Assembly (NCBI RefSeq): GCF_003429005.1 | Contig: NZ_QVQV01000009.1 | Coordinates: 186,001-250,000 of the forward strand | Source of the DNA: Paraburkholderia sp. DHOC27 | GTDB lineage: Bacteria > Pseudomonadota > Gammaproteobacteria > Burkholderiales > Burkholderiaceae | DNA: 64,000 nucleotides | Direction: 5' to 3' | Shown here: positions 32,324 to 40,557 of the stretch, piece by piece | Layout of the letters: each line of letters starts with the position of its first letter | Numbering within the stretch: the first letter of the stretch is position 1 | The notes under the pieces: generated by a model | Seen by the model: only the letters and a program-made list of their open reading frames with translations | Told to the model about the DNA's origin: nothing | Databases searched by the model: none | Program-made: the position numbers and the translations under genes

Positions 32324-32983
32324 ATGATCGCTACCCAAGACCGCGTGCGCATCGTCGACACCACGCTGCTGTCCGACGACTGGTATGTCCTCAAAAAGAC
32401 GACCTTCGATTTTCTGCGGCGCGACGGCACCTGGCAGCGCCAAAGCCGGGAGACCTACGATCGCGGCAACGGCGCCACCATCCTGCTGTTCGATCGCGAG
32501 CGCAGGACCGTCATCCTGACGCGGCAGTTTCGCTTTCCTACCTTCGTGAACGGTCACGACGGCATGATGGTCGAGGCGGCCGGCGGCCTGCTCGACAACG
32601 CCTCGCCTGAAGAGCGGATTCGCGCCGAGGTGGAGGAAGAAACCGGCTATCGCGTGCACGACGTGCAGAAGGTGTTCGAGGCGTACATGAGCCCTGGGTC
32701 GGTCACGGAGAAGCTGTATTTCTTCGTCGCCGGCTACGACGCGGCCACGCGCGTGAGTAACGGGGGCGGTCTCGAAGCCGAAGGAGAAGACCTCGAAGTG
32801 CTCGAACTCACGCTGGACGAAGCGCTCGCGGGCATCCAGCGCGGCGAGATCGTGGATGGCAAGACCATCATGCTGTTGCAGCACGTGGCGCTGGCCGAAC
32901 TGATGGAGCAACGCGGCGAGCATGCGGCGGGTCGTGCAGTGAATCATGCGGCGGGTCACGCAGCGGCGAGCGCAAACACCTAA
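32324..32983 (+). CDS. nudK: NudK-like Nudix hydrolase (GDP-mannose pyrophosphatase family)
   Basis: 219 residues. The Nudix box is present in full: GGLLDNASPEERIRAEVEEETGYRV (G-x5-E-x7-REVxEExGY with small deviations). YDRGNGATILLFDRERRTVILTRQFRFPTFVNGHDGMMVEAAGG and AYMSPGSVTEKLYFFVAGYDA are NudK signatures. It likely cleaves GDP-mannose or related nucleotide sugars. Three in-frame ATGs exist (32276, 32294, 32324); the first two fall within or just beside the operator repeats, so 32324 is preferred. A C-terminal tail has His-Ala-Ala-Gly repeats. Confidence 0.82.
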   Translation: MIATQDRVRIVDTTLLSDDWYVLKKTTFDFLRRDGTWQRQSRETYDRGNGATILLFDRERRTVILTRQFRFPTFVNGHDGMMVEAAGGLLDNASPEERIRAEVEEETGYRVHDVQKVFEAYMSPGSVTEKLYFFVAGYDAATRVSNGGGLEAEGEDLEVLELTLDEALAGIQRGEIVDGKTIMLLQHVALAELMEQRGEHAAGRAVNHAAGHAAASANT

Positions 32984-32998
32984 GGGCCACACAGGCAC

Positions 32999-34537
32999 TC
33001 AGGCTGCCGACTTTACCTGATTGCGTCCAGCGGACTTTGCTTCGTACAACTGTTGATCGGCGGCGGCCATCAATTCGAGCGCGCTGCCACCCTTCGACGG
33101 CAGACGCGTCGCGCATCCCACGCTCACCGTGACGGTGCCGTGATCGCTCGCGCCGTGGTCGAACTGCATGCCCTGCACTTTCTTGCGGATTTTCTCCGCC
33201 ACCAGCGACGCGCCCGCCTCCGCGGTATCGGGCAGCACCACGGCGAATTCCTCGCCGCCATAGCGCGCCACCAGATCGACCGAACGCCGCACCACCGAGT
33301 CGATGCACTCGGACACGGCCGCGAGCACCTCGTCGCCCGCCGCGTGGCCGTAGGTGTCGTTAAAGCGCTTGAAATGATCGACGTCGACGAACAGCACCGA
33401 CATCGGACTGCCGTTGCGGCGCGCGCGGCGCCATTCCTCGTCGAGCCGGGCATCGAGCACGCGCCGGTTGCTCAGGCCCGTGAGCGGATCCGTGGCAGCG
33501 AGACGGACCAGTTCGGCCTGCGCCCTGACCTTGTCCTGCAAGGTGAACGCGAGCAGCCACGACAGCACGATGAAAAGGCCGCCCAGAGCGAGCGTCAGGC
33601 CGCCCGCGATCAGGCTGCGGCGGCGCCATGCGGCCAGCACGTCTTTCACCGCTGGCGCGACCACGACGATCATCGAGGTGCCCGGCACGCGCGCGAAGGT
33701 GAACATGCGCCGCACGCCATCCACGACGGACGCCGCCACGTACTCGCCCTGTTCGTGCTCGGCCATTCGCACGAACATATCCGAGCGCGCAATGCTGGTG
33801 CCGATGTCGTGTTCGTTGAACGGTTTACGCGCCAGCAGCGTGCCGTCGTCGAGCACGATGAACACCGAACCCCTCTGCCCCGTATCTATCTTGTCGAGCA
33901 GACGCTGGAAGTACTCGATCCGGATGGCCAGCAGCGCGACGCCGGCAAACGACCCATCCGGCGCATTGAAGCGCCGCGTGAGACCGATGGACAGATTGCC
34001 GCCGCGCAGGCGCGAATGGAACGGGTGGGAGATGAACAGGCCGACGGCGGGATTGCGCTGCTGGATGGTGAAGTAATCGCGATCGTCGAGCCGCACGGAA
34101 GCGGACAGGTCGCCGTTTTGCGACGCCAGCACATGGCCGTTGGCATCCACCAGATACGCGCCACCGAGGTAGGCGGCGGTGGTGGCCCGATCGAACAGCA
34201 CGGCCTGGCGCAGGCGACCGGTGAGCCGCCAGGTGAAGGGATCCTGCGCGCCATCCACCATCGACTCGAGCGAGAGGTCGTAGATTTCGACGTTGCGCGC
34301 GACGTCGCTGGAGATGATCGCCACCAGGTTCTGCGCGGTCTGATGCGCGTGATCCAGCGCGTCGGCACGGCCATCGTAGAGCGTCAGGAACGTCATGCAG
34401 GCCATTGCCGCGGCCAGCAACGTGCCCACGATGCCCGCATGGAACGGGTGACTGCCCACGCTGCGCATGGTGGCTGCGCTCTGGAGGCGAATGGTTCTGC
34501 GCCACCGCCGACGCACGGAAAGAACCCGGTGCGGCAC
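32999..34537 (-). CDS. membrane diguanylate cyclase with dCACHE-type sensor
   Basis: 512 residues. One membrane helix near residues 30-50 (GIVGTLLAAAMACMTFLTLY), a periplasmic double-Cache-like sensor of about 240 residues (VLASQNGDLSASVRLDDRDYFTIQQRNPAVGLFISHPF...), a second helix (LIAGGLTLALGGLFIVLSWLLAF), and a C-terminal GGDEF domain. The active site is intact as RYGGEEFAVVLP, and an RxxD inhibitory site (RSVD) lies five residues before it, so product feedback is expected. Makes c-di-GMP from GTP. The GTG start at 34537 has GGAGG upstream; ATG at 34468 is an alternative. Convergent with nudK. Confidence 0.88.
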   Translation of the reverse strand: MPHRVLSVRRRWRRTIRLQSAATMRSVGSHPFHAGIVGTLLAAAMACMTFLTLYDGRADALDHAHQTAQNLVAIISSDVARNVEIYDLSLESMVDGAQDPFTWRLTGRLRQAVLFDRATTAAYLGGAYLVDANGHVLASQNGDLSASVRLDDRDYFTIQQRNPAVGLFISHPFHSRLRGGNLSIGLTRRFNAPDGSFAGVALLAIRIEYFQRLLDKIDTGQRGSVFIVLDDGTLLARKPFNEHDIGTSIARSDMFVRMAEHEQGEYVAASVVDGVRRMFTFARVPGTSMIVVVAPAVKDVLAAWRRRSLIAGGLTLALGGLFIVLSWLLAFTLQDKVRAQAELVRLAATDPLTGLSNRRVLDARLDEEWRRARRNGSPMSVLFVDVDHFKRFNDTYGHAAGDEVLAAVSECIDSVVRRSVDLVARYGGEEFAVVLPDTAEAGASLVAEKIRKKVQGMQFDHGASDHGTVTVSVGCATRLPSKGGSALELMAAADQQLYEAKSAGRNQVKSAA

Positions 34538-34698
34538 GCTCCCTCCGTTGTGGAAAGTTCAGATACACCACGAACTCTGCAATGGTGCAGGCGTTTGAAC
34601 CATTCTCGCACGCGCAGACGGGTCGCGCCAGGCGGGGCGGCGTGGAGCTGGGGTGTTGGAACCTGGGGTCGGAAGGATGGGTTACGATGAAGCGGCGG

Positions 34699-35118
34699 CT
34701 ACTGTGGTGGAGCCTGAGCGGCAGGTGACTCTTCGACCCGCTTGCCTTCCCGGCGCAGTGTCGAGCAAATGCGGCGGACGCGCAACGCGTAGTCCTGCGG
34801 GTCGCTTGCCCGCAACGACTGGAACTGCAGCAGAACCGGCGCGGCGCGCTTCCATCCGTAGTTCCATGCGTCGTCGAAGTCGGCGGGGTTGCCGACCGCC
34901 CGCCGCAGGCTCGTCTTGAAGCGCGCCAGCCCGGCCGGTGTGAAATCGCACAGTTCGATGCCAAGGTGCGCAGCCCGACCCGCTGATTGAACCCGCTCGC
35001 TGACAGCCTGATCGTCGGCGGCACCCGCGGCACTGCTGGCCGCGATGGCGCCACCATACATCGCACCCACGCAGAATGCGCGCAGCAACAGGGCAACGAG
35101 GCCTGCACGTGTCTTCAT
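34699..35118 (-). CDS. secreted hypothetical protein (139 aa)
   Basis: Begins with a likely signal peptide (MKTRAGLVALLLRAFCVGAMYGGAIAASSAAGA). The mature part has one Cys pair candidate (ELCDFTPAGLARFKTSLRRAVGNPADFDDAWNYGW ... VRRICSTLRREGKRVEE), suggesting a small disulfide-bonded helical protein of the periplasm. It is not a family I can name. It is transcribed in the same direction as, and just after, the Gly/His-rich protein gene and may belong to the same unit. Start at 35118. Confidence 0.65.
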   Translation of the reverse strand: MKTRAGLVALLLRAFCVGAMYGGAIAASSAAGAADDQAVSERVQSAGRAAHLGIELCDFTPAGLARFKTSLRRAVGNPADFDDAWNYGWKRAAPVLLQFQSLRASDPQDYALRVRRICSTLRREGKRVEESPAAQAPPQ

Positions 35119-35199
35119 GATTGGCTCCCGCTTCAGCCAGCCTCCGCATCAGGTTCACCAACGTTGCCTCGCGCACACGGCTTGCTCAGGCTGCCGGGC

Positions 35200-36132
35200 C
35201 TACCGCGGCGGAGTGACGACCACGTACTGCACCGTGGCCCCCACGTACTGCGGCTGATACCAGTTCGGCCCGCACTGCTGATAGACCACACCGGCCACCA
35301 TGACACTGCTGCAACTCGGCGGCAGCGCCGCGACCGTCGTGCCGACCACGACCGCCGTCGTCACGCCCACCGCCACCCCGACGGCAACCGGATCGACATA
35401 CCAGCCGTCGTCATGGTGATGGTGATCGTCGTCGTGATGATCGTCGTCATGGTGGTCGTCGTCATGGTGTCCATCATCGTGATGATCGTCGCTGTGATGG
35501 CCGTCATCGTGATGATCGCCGCCGCCGTTGTTGTTGCCGCCGTTGTTGCCACCGTTGTTACCACCATTGCCGCCGTGCGAATTCGAATTGCCGCCACCAC
35601 CATTGCCACCGTTACCACCGTTATTACCATTACCACCGTTGCTGCCGCCATGCGAATTCGAATTGCCTCCGCCGCCGCCATTGCCGCCGCCGTGCGAATC
35701 CGAATTGCCGCCTCCGCCATGCGAGTTCGAGTTGCCTACATTGCCGCCACCGCCGCCATTGCCATGCGAGCCCTGGCCACCGCCGCCCCCACCTCCGCCC
35801 CCGCCGGACGGTTGGCCGCCGGCGTGCTGCGACTGCGCGCCGAAATTGTGCGCCTGTCCACCGCCGCCTCCACCACCACCATTTCCCCCACCACCGGGGC
35901 TGCCGCCGTGAAACCCACCCCCGCCGCCGCCTCCACCCTGAAAGCCACCGCCGCCTCCGCCACCGCCGTGGAAGCCACCACCACCGCCTCCGCCGCCATG
36001 AAAACCGCCGCCCCCACCGCCGTGGACGCTGGTGCGCGCGCCACCGCGCACCCCAAACGCGAACGTGCTAACGGATGTCGCCGAAAACGTGAGGGCGAGC
36101 GCAATGCCGGTCAACCGCATCAGTGGTTTCAT
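35200..36132 (-). CDS. secreted Gly/His/Asn/Asp-rich low-complexity protein
   Basis: 310 residues. Signal peptide MKPLMRLTGIALALTFSATSVSTFA, then about 170 residues of Gly with Phe-His, Asn-Ser-His and Asn-Gly repeats, then roughly 40 residues of almost pure His and Asp (HHDDGHHSDDHHDDGHHDD-type), then a hydrophobic Val/Thr helix and a C-terminal domain with two Cys (PPSCSSVMVAGVVYQQCGPNWYQPQYVGATVQYVVV). The His/Asp stretch should bind divalent metals. The start at 36132 overlaps the DUF2092 stop (ATGA), so the two are co-translated. Function unknown. Confidence 0.75.
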   Translation of the reverse strand: MKPLMRLTGIALALTFSATSVSTFAFGVRGGARTSVHGGGGGGFHGGGGGGGGFHGGGGGGGGFQGGGGGGGGFHGGSPGGGGNGGGGGGGGQAHNFGAQSQHAGGQPSGGGGGGGGGGQGSHGNGGGGGNVGNSNSHGGGGNSDSHGGGNGGGGGNSNSHGGSNGGNGNNGGNGGNGGGGNSNSHGGNGGNNGGNNGGNNNGGGDHHDDGHHSDDHHDDGHHDDDHHDDDHHDDDHHHHDDGWYVDPVAVGVAVGVTTAVVVGTTVAALPPSCSSVMVAGVVYQQCGPNWYQPQYVGATVQYVVVTPPR

Positions 36133-36977
36133 TGCGCGTCTCCCTGTTGGGCTTCGTCCGGCGCACTGGCAGGCCGCATCGGGATCTGGTGCGCGCCCGG
36201 CCCCGGATGGAACTCGAAGGTGCCCGCCGCAAACGACGGATCGAGCGTCCATTGATAATTCACCGCATGCTGCGGCCGCGACGGCTGCGTCGTGTCCGTC
36301 ACCACAAAGCGGCACGGCAGTGGACGCGGACCGGTCTGAATCCACAGTTCCCAGTCGAGCCCCGGCTGTTGATAGGCGTAGTGGTTGCACCACTTGCCCT
36401 GCACCTTGTCGAGACCGATGAAGATCGCGGTGGTAAGCGCCTTCTCGTCATCGGATTGCTCGCCCCAGTAGAACAGATCGACGAGCGGCAATTGCACGCC
36501 GTACTTCTGGTCGGCATCGGTGATCAGTTCACGGATGGTGGGCGGCGCCGGCACCTTGCTGTAGTAGTTGTGCGTGTCGTTGTACAGCACGACGGTGTGT
36601 CCGTCGTAGATCAAACCCTTGGGCGCGCGGCTACCGGTGACCACCACCCTGAGCTTGTTGGGCCGCTCCACCGACATCTCCGTGCGATGCAGGAAGCCGA
36701 CGTTTTGCCCCGTGGTCAACACCGCGTCCGTCACGCTGTCCGCCTCGATACGAAAGCGCTTTAGCGTGCGCAAATAGCTGCCAAGCCGGTTGAGCGCATC
36801 CACGGCCTGTTGCTGCATTTCCGGCTGCCCGGCAGAGGGCTCGTCGCTGCCTGAAGCGGGCGCCTGGGCGAGCGCAGCCGGCACGCCCCACACGGCGGCC
36901 AGCACGCTGGCGGCGAGGACCATGCGTCTGACGCCCACAGCCTGACGTTTGCCACAACGCAAAATTGACAGGTTCAC
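36129..36977 (-). CDS. DUF2092-family secreted protein
   Basis: 282 residues. The GTG at 36977, six bases after AGGAG, starts a signal peptide (VRRMVLAASVLAAVWGVPAALAQA). The mature protein matches the DUF2092 family: ALNRLGSYLRTLKRFRIEADSVTDAVLTTGQNVGFLHRTEMSVERPNKLRVVV, then GLIYDGHTVVLYNDTHNYYSKVPAPPTIRELI, and DLFYWGEQSDDEKALTTAIFIGLDKVQGKWCNHYAYQQPGLDWELWIQTG. The fold resembles LolA-like periplasmic carriers. It is coupled by a 4-bp overlap to the Gly/His-rich protein, and the pairing recurs in this genus as far as I recall. Confidence 0.82.
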   Translation of the reverse strand: MNLSILRCGKRQAVGVRRMVLAASVLAAVWGVPAALAQAPASGSDEPSAGQPEMQQQAVDALNRLGSYLRTLKRFRIEADSVTDAVLTTGQNVGFLHRTEMSVERPNKLRVVVTGSRAPKGLIYDGHTVVLYNDTHNYYSKVPAPPTIRELITDADQKYGVQLPLVDLFYWGEQSDDEKALTTAIFIGLDKVQGKWCNHYAYQQPGLDWELWIQTGPRPLPCRFVVTDTTQPSRPQHAVNYQWTLDPSFAAGTFEFHPGPGAHQIPMRPASAPDEAQQGDAQ

Positions 36978-37802
36978 TATGTTCTCCTGAATCACTAAAA
37001 CGTTGTGCAGAGCAGAAATCCGTGCAATCGACTTTCCGGTATTCGCTCACATTCCGATTGCCGAGCCGCTATGCCGATGCCAGAGGCGCATTTGCTCATT
37101 CATTACGAAATTCCGTCGGCCATGCTTTGGCTTTGAGAAGCCACCTTCGGCGTAAATCATCTTGCCCAGCAAATCAAAACGCGATTTTATTTCGTTTAAG
37201 CGAGACACCGAAGCAAATTTTTGGGACAACACACCATGAATAGCAGATTGCAGCGGTACTTTATAGTTTTTTAATCCCGGCGCCTGACAAAAGACGTCAC
37301 GCGCATGCGGGGCAAAGCTCGCAGTCCACCGTCAGGCACCACGTACTATGCGTGGATTTATCCTTCACATCAATAATCAGACCTTTTTCAGGACTGTGCG
37401 TGGATGCTAGCAAACGTTTTAGGCAACAGCAAGGACGGGTTAGCGCAATTCTTAAACCGAAATACTCACGCAGATTGTTTCATGCCTGTTCCGGCGTGAA
37501 TTAGCTTTAATCGGACCATCCGAACCGGAATTAGCGCGTCCTCGCGATTATTTTTATTCCGGACCGACACAAGCAATAAGAAATGATTTATTAATATCGA
37601 CGTTGCGCATCTCCGTCTGCAACACCGGTCCGGCGCTCGAGGGCGGTGTCTGTCACGGACCGCCATCCTGTACCACCCGCAATCCAGTCGTACTACATCG
37701 TAAGTGAGACGCCGCATCACGCCCGGCAGGCTGGCGCCATGCCGGCAGCGGGATGCAGCCCATGCCTCGCCGTTAGCCGGACTTTCATGGACGGTCACTC
37801 CG
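36978..37802. other. 825-bp lower-G+C region without a supported gene
   Basis: Visibly richer in A+T than its surroundings (for example 37170-37270 and 37540-37600). Open frames are short and lack ribosome sites. It divides the minus-strand DUF2092 operon from the plus-strand HTH gene, so it holds two promoters. I see no tRNA, repeat or IS end. It may be a remnant of acquired DNA. Confidence 0.5.
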
Positions 37803-38207
37803 ATGCCAATGCGAACCGAAGCGCTTCCCACTGTTGCCCGCAGAATCAGCGCGGGTCAGATGTTGATGGATGGCTCATCGATCAGCGCGGTCGCCGAGGC
37901 GCTGCACCTGTCCACTGCCACCGTCAAACGCTATAAGGCCATTCTCGAAGACGGCGGGCTCGCCGCACTCAAGCAGATGAGTGTGGGCGGACGCGCATCG
38001 GCGCTCGATGCGGCCGCGCTCGAATGGATCGCGGCCGCGCTGCGCGGCTCGGCCCGCGAACACGGCTTTCCCAGCGACGCATGGACCAACGCGCGTCTGC
38101 GCGAGTTGATCGAAGCGCGCTACGGGGTGCGCTATTCGCGGGTCTACGCGTGGCAGATCGCCACCAACCTGGGCCTCGGCGACCGGCTCTCGAAATCGAG
38201 CCGCTGA
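37803..38207 (+). CDS. winged-helix/IS630-type HTH protein (134 aa)
   Basis: Contains a helix-turn-helix (ARRISAGQMLMDGSSISAVAEALHLSTATVKRYKAILEDGGLAALKQM) followed by a second winged-helix-like segment (WTNARLRELIEARYGVRYSRVYAWQIATNLGLG). This is the DNA-binding half of IS630-family transposases (HTH_29/HTH_33), but the catalytic DDE domain is absent. Such stand-alone HTH proteins occur as regulators in Burkholderia; it could equally be a domesticated or truncated transposase. Start 37803 is a guess between several ATG/GTG codons. The stop codon lies in a 13-bp tandem repeat. Confidence 0.65.
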   Translation: MPMRTEALPTVARRISAGQMLMDGSSISAVAEALHLSTATVKRYKAILEDGGLAALKQMSVGGRASALDAAALEWIAAALRGSAREHGFPSDAWTNARLRELIEARYGVRYSRVYAWQIATNLGLGDRLSKSSR

Positions 38208-38265
38208 GTCAGGGCGCTGAGTCAGGGCGCTGAGTCAGTCTGCTGAGTCAGGCCGCTGAGTCAGG
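38201..38265. repeat. 13-bp tandem repeat spanning the HTH gene stop codon
   Basis: Five units of CCGCTGAGTCAGG-type sequence (38201, 38214, 38227, 38240, 38253), with a sixth decayed unit to 38278. The stop TGA at 38205-38207 is in unit one. Because 13 is not a multiple of 3, copy change upstream of the stop would alter the C terminus. Confidence 0.85.
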
Positions 38266-38286
38266 CTGCTAGTTCATGCAGCTCAT

Positions 38287-38571
38287 TCACGCGCGCCACA
38301 CCTCCTTCAATCTGCCGAACTCCGCCGGCCGTGTGTACGAGCGGTACAGTTCGCCCACCGTGCCGATCGCGAGCGCCGGCTTGAGGGTGGCGCCGGGAAG
38401 TGCCTGAGTGATCCAGTCATACGCGTTCATGTCTCGTTGCGCGGCGTGGATGGCATGGGTGAGCGCGGTTAGCGCCGCATCGGCCGAATGGTTGCCCAGA
38501 TCCGTAAAACATTGCTCGAAGGGATGTCTTGCCACGAGCGTGGCGCGCAAATCGGACGGTCTTTGGTTCAC
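38287..38571 (-). CDS. small hypothetical protein (94 aa)
   Basis: The GTG at 38571 follows AGGAG with a 6-base gap and is preferred; the frame is open to 38715 with no better start. The product (RPSDLRATLVARHPFEQCFTDLGNHSADAALTALTHAIHAAQRDMNAYDWITQALPG ... LYRSYTRPAEFGRLKEVWRA) looks helical and cytosolic. I do not recognise the family. Convergent with the HTH gene across the 13-bp repeats. Confidence 0.5.
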   Translation of the reverse strand: MNQRPSDLRATLVARHPFEQCFTDLGNHSADAALTALTHAIHAAQRDMNAYDWITQALPGATLKPALAIGTVGELYRSYTRPAEFGRLKEVWRA

Positions 38572-38801
38572 AGGGTGCTCCTGCACGGTTGGTCCCCTCT
38601 CGTTTACCAGCCGCATATGACAGCACGCGGAATGGCCGCAAAAAATCGCTGCGGCAAAAAATTCCGCCCTGGCCGCATCCGGCAGCGTGAACCGGCCAGA
38701 TTCTCCCTCACACATGACCTCAGCCGCACAACGCCAGTGCTGGACGCCTCAAAACGCTCCCGTCAACCCAGCCCCAACCGTAGCCTTCAACCTCGTGAAG
38801 C

Positions 38802-38838
38802 AAAAAAAATGGCCCCGCCATCTTGCGATAACGGGGCC
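38802..38838 (-). terminator. strong rho-independent terminator without an upstream gene
   Basis: On the minus strand GGCCCCG ... CGGGGCC (7-bp stem with an inner ATC/GAT mini-stem) is followed by ATTTTTTTT. This is a textbook terminator, but there is no supported minus-strand gene between it and the plus-strand gene at 39128. It may end a small RNA transcribed leftward. Confidence 0.75.
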
Positions 38839-39127
38839 GAGTCCCATGTCAAGGAGTGAGTCATGGAGGAGACGGGCCCATCTTAGCCGCGCCCCTCCAG
38901 CGCGCCAACGAAGCGTTTTTGCTTTGCTTATCCCTGCCCGGATTCGGTGCAATTCAGGCGAAGCGGTCTGGATCATGCTTCAGGCGTATATGGTTAGAAC
39001 GAAAAGTCGCTTCGTACCGCTGTCACCGGTCTCTAAGATAGCGGTATTGAACAATCCCGGTCCGGCCTGCGCGCAGCCCCGCGCCATGCCCCGGAGGCCC
39101 TCGTGGCCGCTATAGAAGGAGTTTTTC
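38839..39127. other. intergenic region, possible source of a minus-strand small RNA
   Basis: About 290 bp with no supported coding frame (a 75-codon minus frame overlaps the terminator and looks non-coding). It ends with the ribosome binding site of the FMN reductase gene (GAAGGAG). The orphan terminator to its left implies a transcript crosses it leftward. Confidence 0.4.
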
Positions 39128-39793
39128 TTGACCAGTCTGGATCAGCAACGCCGGCCGCTCGTGATCGGCATTGGCGGCACGACCCGCGCGGCTTCGTCGA
39201 CCGAGCGCGCGCTCGGCTTTGCGCTGCGCGGCGCGGAAGCCGCGGGCGCGCGTACCCGTCTGTTCGGCGGCACGTTTCTGCATAGCCTGCCGCATTACGC
39301 GCCTGAAAGCCCGGAGCGTACCGACGCGCAGATCGAACTGATCGAAGCCGTCCGCCACGCGGATGCGCTGATCATCGCCACACCCGGCTATCACGGCGGC
39401 GTGTCCGGTCTGGTGAAAAACGCGCTCGACACGCTGGAAGAACTGCGTGCCGACGAGCGTCCGTACCTCGATGGCCGCGCCGTGGGCTGTATCGTCACCG
39501 CCTACGGCTGGCAGGCCGCCGGTTCGGTGCTGACCTCGCTGCGCTCGATCGTCCACGCGTTGCGCGGCTGGCCCACGCCGTTCGGCGCGGGCATCAACAC
39601 GCTCGAAACCCGCTTCGAGAGCGTCGATACCTGTTCCGATCCGAAGGTGGTCGAGCAGCTCGCCACCGTCGGTCAGCAGGCCGCGCAATTCGCGCTGGCC
39701 TTCAACACGCAGCAGCCGCAGGCGGTGCGCAAGCCGGTCGCGAGCGGCGCGCCGGAAGTGCGCAACGGCAAAGTCCTGACCCTGGCGCGCTGA
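39128..39793 (+). CDS. NADPH-dependent FMN reductase
   Basis: 221 residues, flavodoxin-like fold. LVIGIGGTTRAASSTERALGFAL is the phosphate-binding loop that in this family reads GS.R..S; ADALIIATPGYHGGVSGLVKNALDTLEEL is the family's central motif around the flavin (P-Y-GG-sg--KN-LD). It reduces FMN with NADPH, often to supply a monooxygenase; SsuE/MsuE are relatives. The TTG at 39128 has AGGAG six bases upstream, so a TTG start is preferred over downstream codons. No sulfonate or monooxygenase genes are adjacent. A terminator-like hairpin follows at 39926. Confidence 0.85.
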   Translation: MTSLDQQRRPLVIGIGGTTRAASSTERALGFALRGAEAAGARTRLFGGTFLHSLPHYAPESPERTDAQIELIEAVRHADALIIATPGYHGGVSGLVKNALDTLEELRADERPYLDGRAVGCIVTAYGWQAAGSVLTSLRSIVHALRGWPTPFGAGINTLETRFESVDTCSDPKVVEQLATVGQQAAQFALAFNTQQPQAVRKPVASGAPEVRNGKVLTLAR

Positions 39794-39851
39794 AGCTGGC
39801 GAATTAAAGCTGGCGCGCTGCACTCGCCCGCGCTGCAACTCGCCCGTTAAC

Positions 39852-39886
39852 GCTCGCAAAAGGGCTCGCAAAAGAGCTAGCAAAAC
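39852..39886. repeat. three 12-bp tandem units after the FMN reductase gene
   Basis: GCTCGCAAAAG (39852, 39864) and a variant GCTAGCAAAAC (39876), each separated by one base. They lie 60 bp after the stop codon, in a stretch that also repeats GCTGGCG near the stop itself. Confidence 0.7.
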
Positions 39887-39925
39887 GAACCTCCACGTCA
39901 CACGCATGACACGCGTGACATCTAC

Positions 39926-39961
39926 AAAGCCCATTGCCGGATCACCCCGGCAGTGGGCTTT
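39926..39961 (+). terminator. rho-independent-type terminator of the FMN reductase gene
   Basis: AAAGCCCA and TGGGCTTT pair outside TGCCGG/CCGGCA with one mismatch and a 6-base loop; a short TTTCT follows. The 39962-40247 gap that follows shows nothing else. Confidence 0.65.
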
Positions 39962-40247
39962 CTGACGTTTGGCGGGCTGCCCATCGCAGCGCGTGAGCCT
40001 GCGTGTGCCACACCACAGACAACGCATATTGCGCGCCGGATAGTGATCGCAACGCATCGGGGATCGCCAGCTTCCACAAGCCAATTCATGCAGACCGTTT
40101 CAGGTCCGCCCTGATTTGCTTGCGACGAAAGATTGGTTCACTCGCAAGGCCAGCCAACCTACGCTTGACCCTGCCTGTTCATATATCGCTCGGCCCGCTG
40201 CGTCGGTATTCCTTGCAACACACGCGGGCAGGACCATCGTCATCATC

Positions 40248-40466
40248 ATGAATCGACAACATCTCCAATACAAAGGCTACGAGGTCGCTCCGGCAGCACA
40301 GCCGTTGCCCAACGGCCTGTACGCCGCCAATCTGACCATCGAAAAAGCCAACGCCACGCCGCAGCACGCTTACTCGTTCGACGCGCTCGACTATTTCTTC
40401 GACGAGGAACACGCGCTGGCTTACGCGTTCCGCTGGGGACGGCTATGGATCGACAATCAGCAGTGA
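40248..40466 (+). CDS. small conserved YKGYE protein (72 aa)
   Basis: Starts MNRQHLQYKGYEVAPAAQPLPNG and ends in FFDEEHALAYAFRWGRLWIDNQQ. The fold is likely a few beta strands plus a helix. It shares the YKGYE opening, a central strand region and the terminal helix with GR/ID with the protein at 1304-1585. No signal peptide. Function not known. The ATG at 40248 is chosen as the family-like start; upstream frame to 40116 has no similarity. Confidence 0.65.
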   Translation: MNRQHLQYKGYEVAPAAQPLPNGLYAANLTIEKANATPQHAYSFDALDYFFDEEHALAYAFRWGRLWIDNQQ

Positions 40467-40557
40467 AACCGTAATCGGGCACGCGCGTCGCCTCGCGACG
40501 TGTTTTAACCGGCTGTGACAGAATAGGCGGCACCACGCCTGTCCTTTTTTCGCCGCC

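Noticed and set aside
33053..34690. A 545-codon plus-strand frame
   Set aside because: Antisense to the diguanylate cyclase whose GGDEF motifs are unmistakable on the other strand.
37803..38207. An active IS630 transposase
   Set aside because: Only the HTH half is present, with no DDE domain in any frame nearby and no visible terminal inverted repeats.
38749..38976. A 75-codon minus-strand frame across the orphan terminator
   Set aside because: It runs through a strong terminator hairpin, has no ribosome binding site and no recognisable product.
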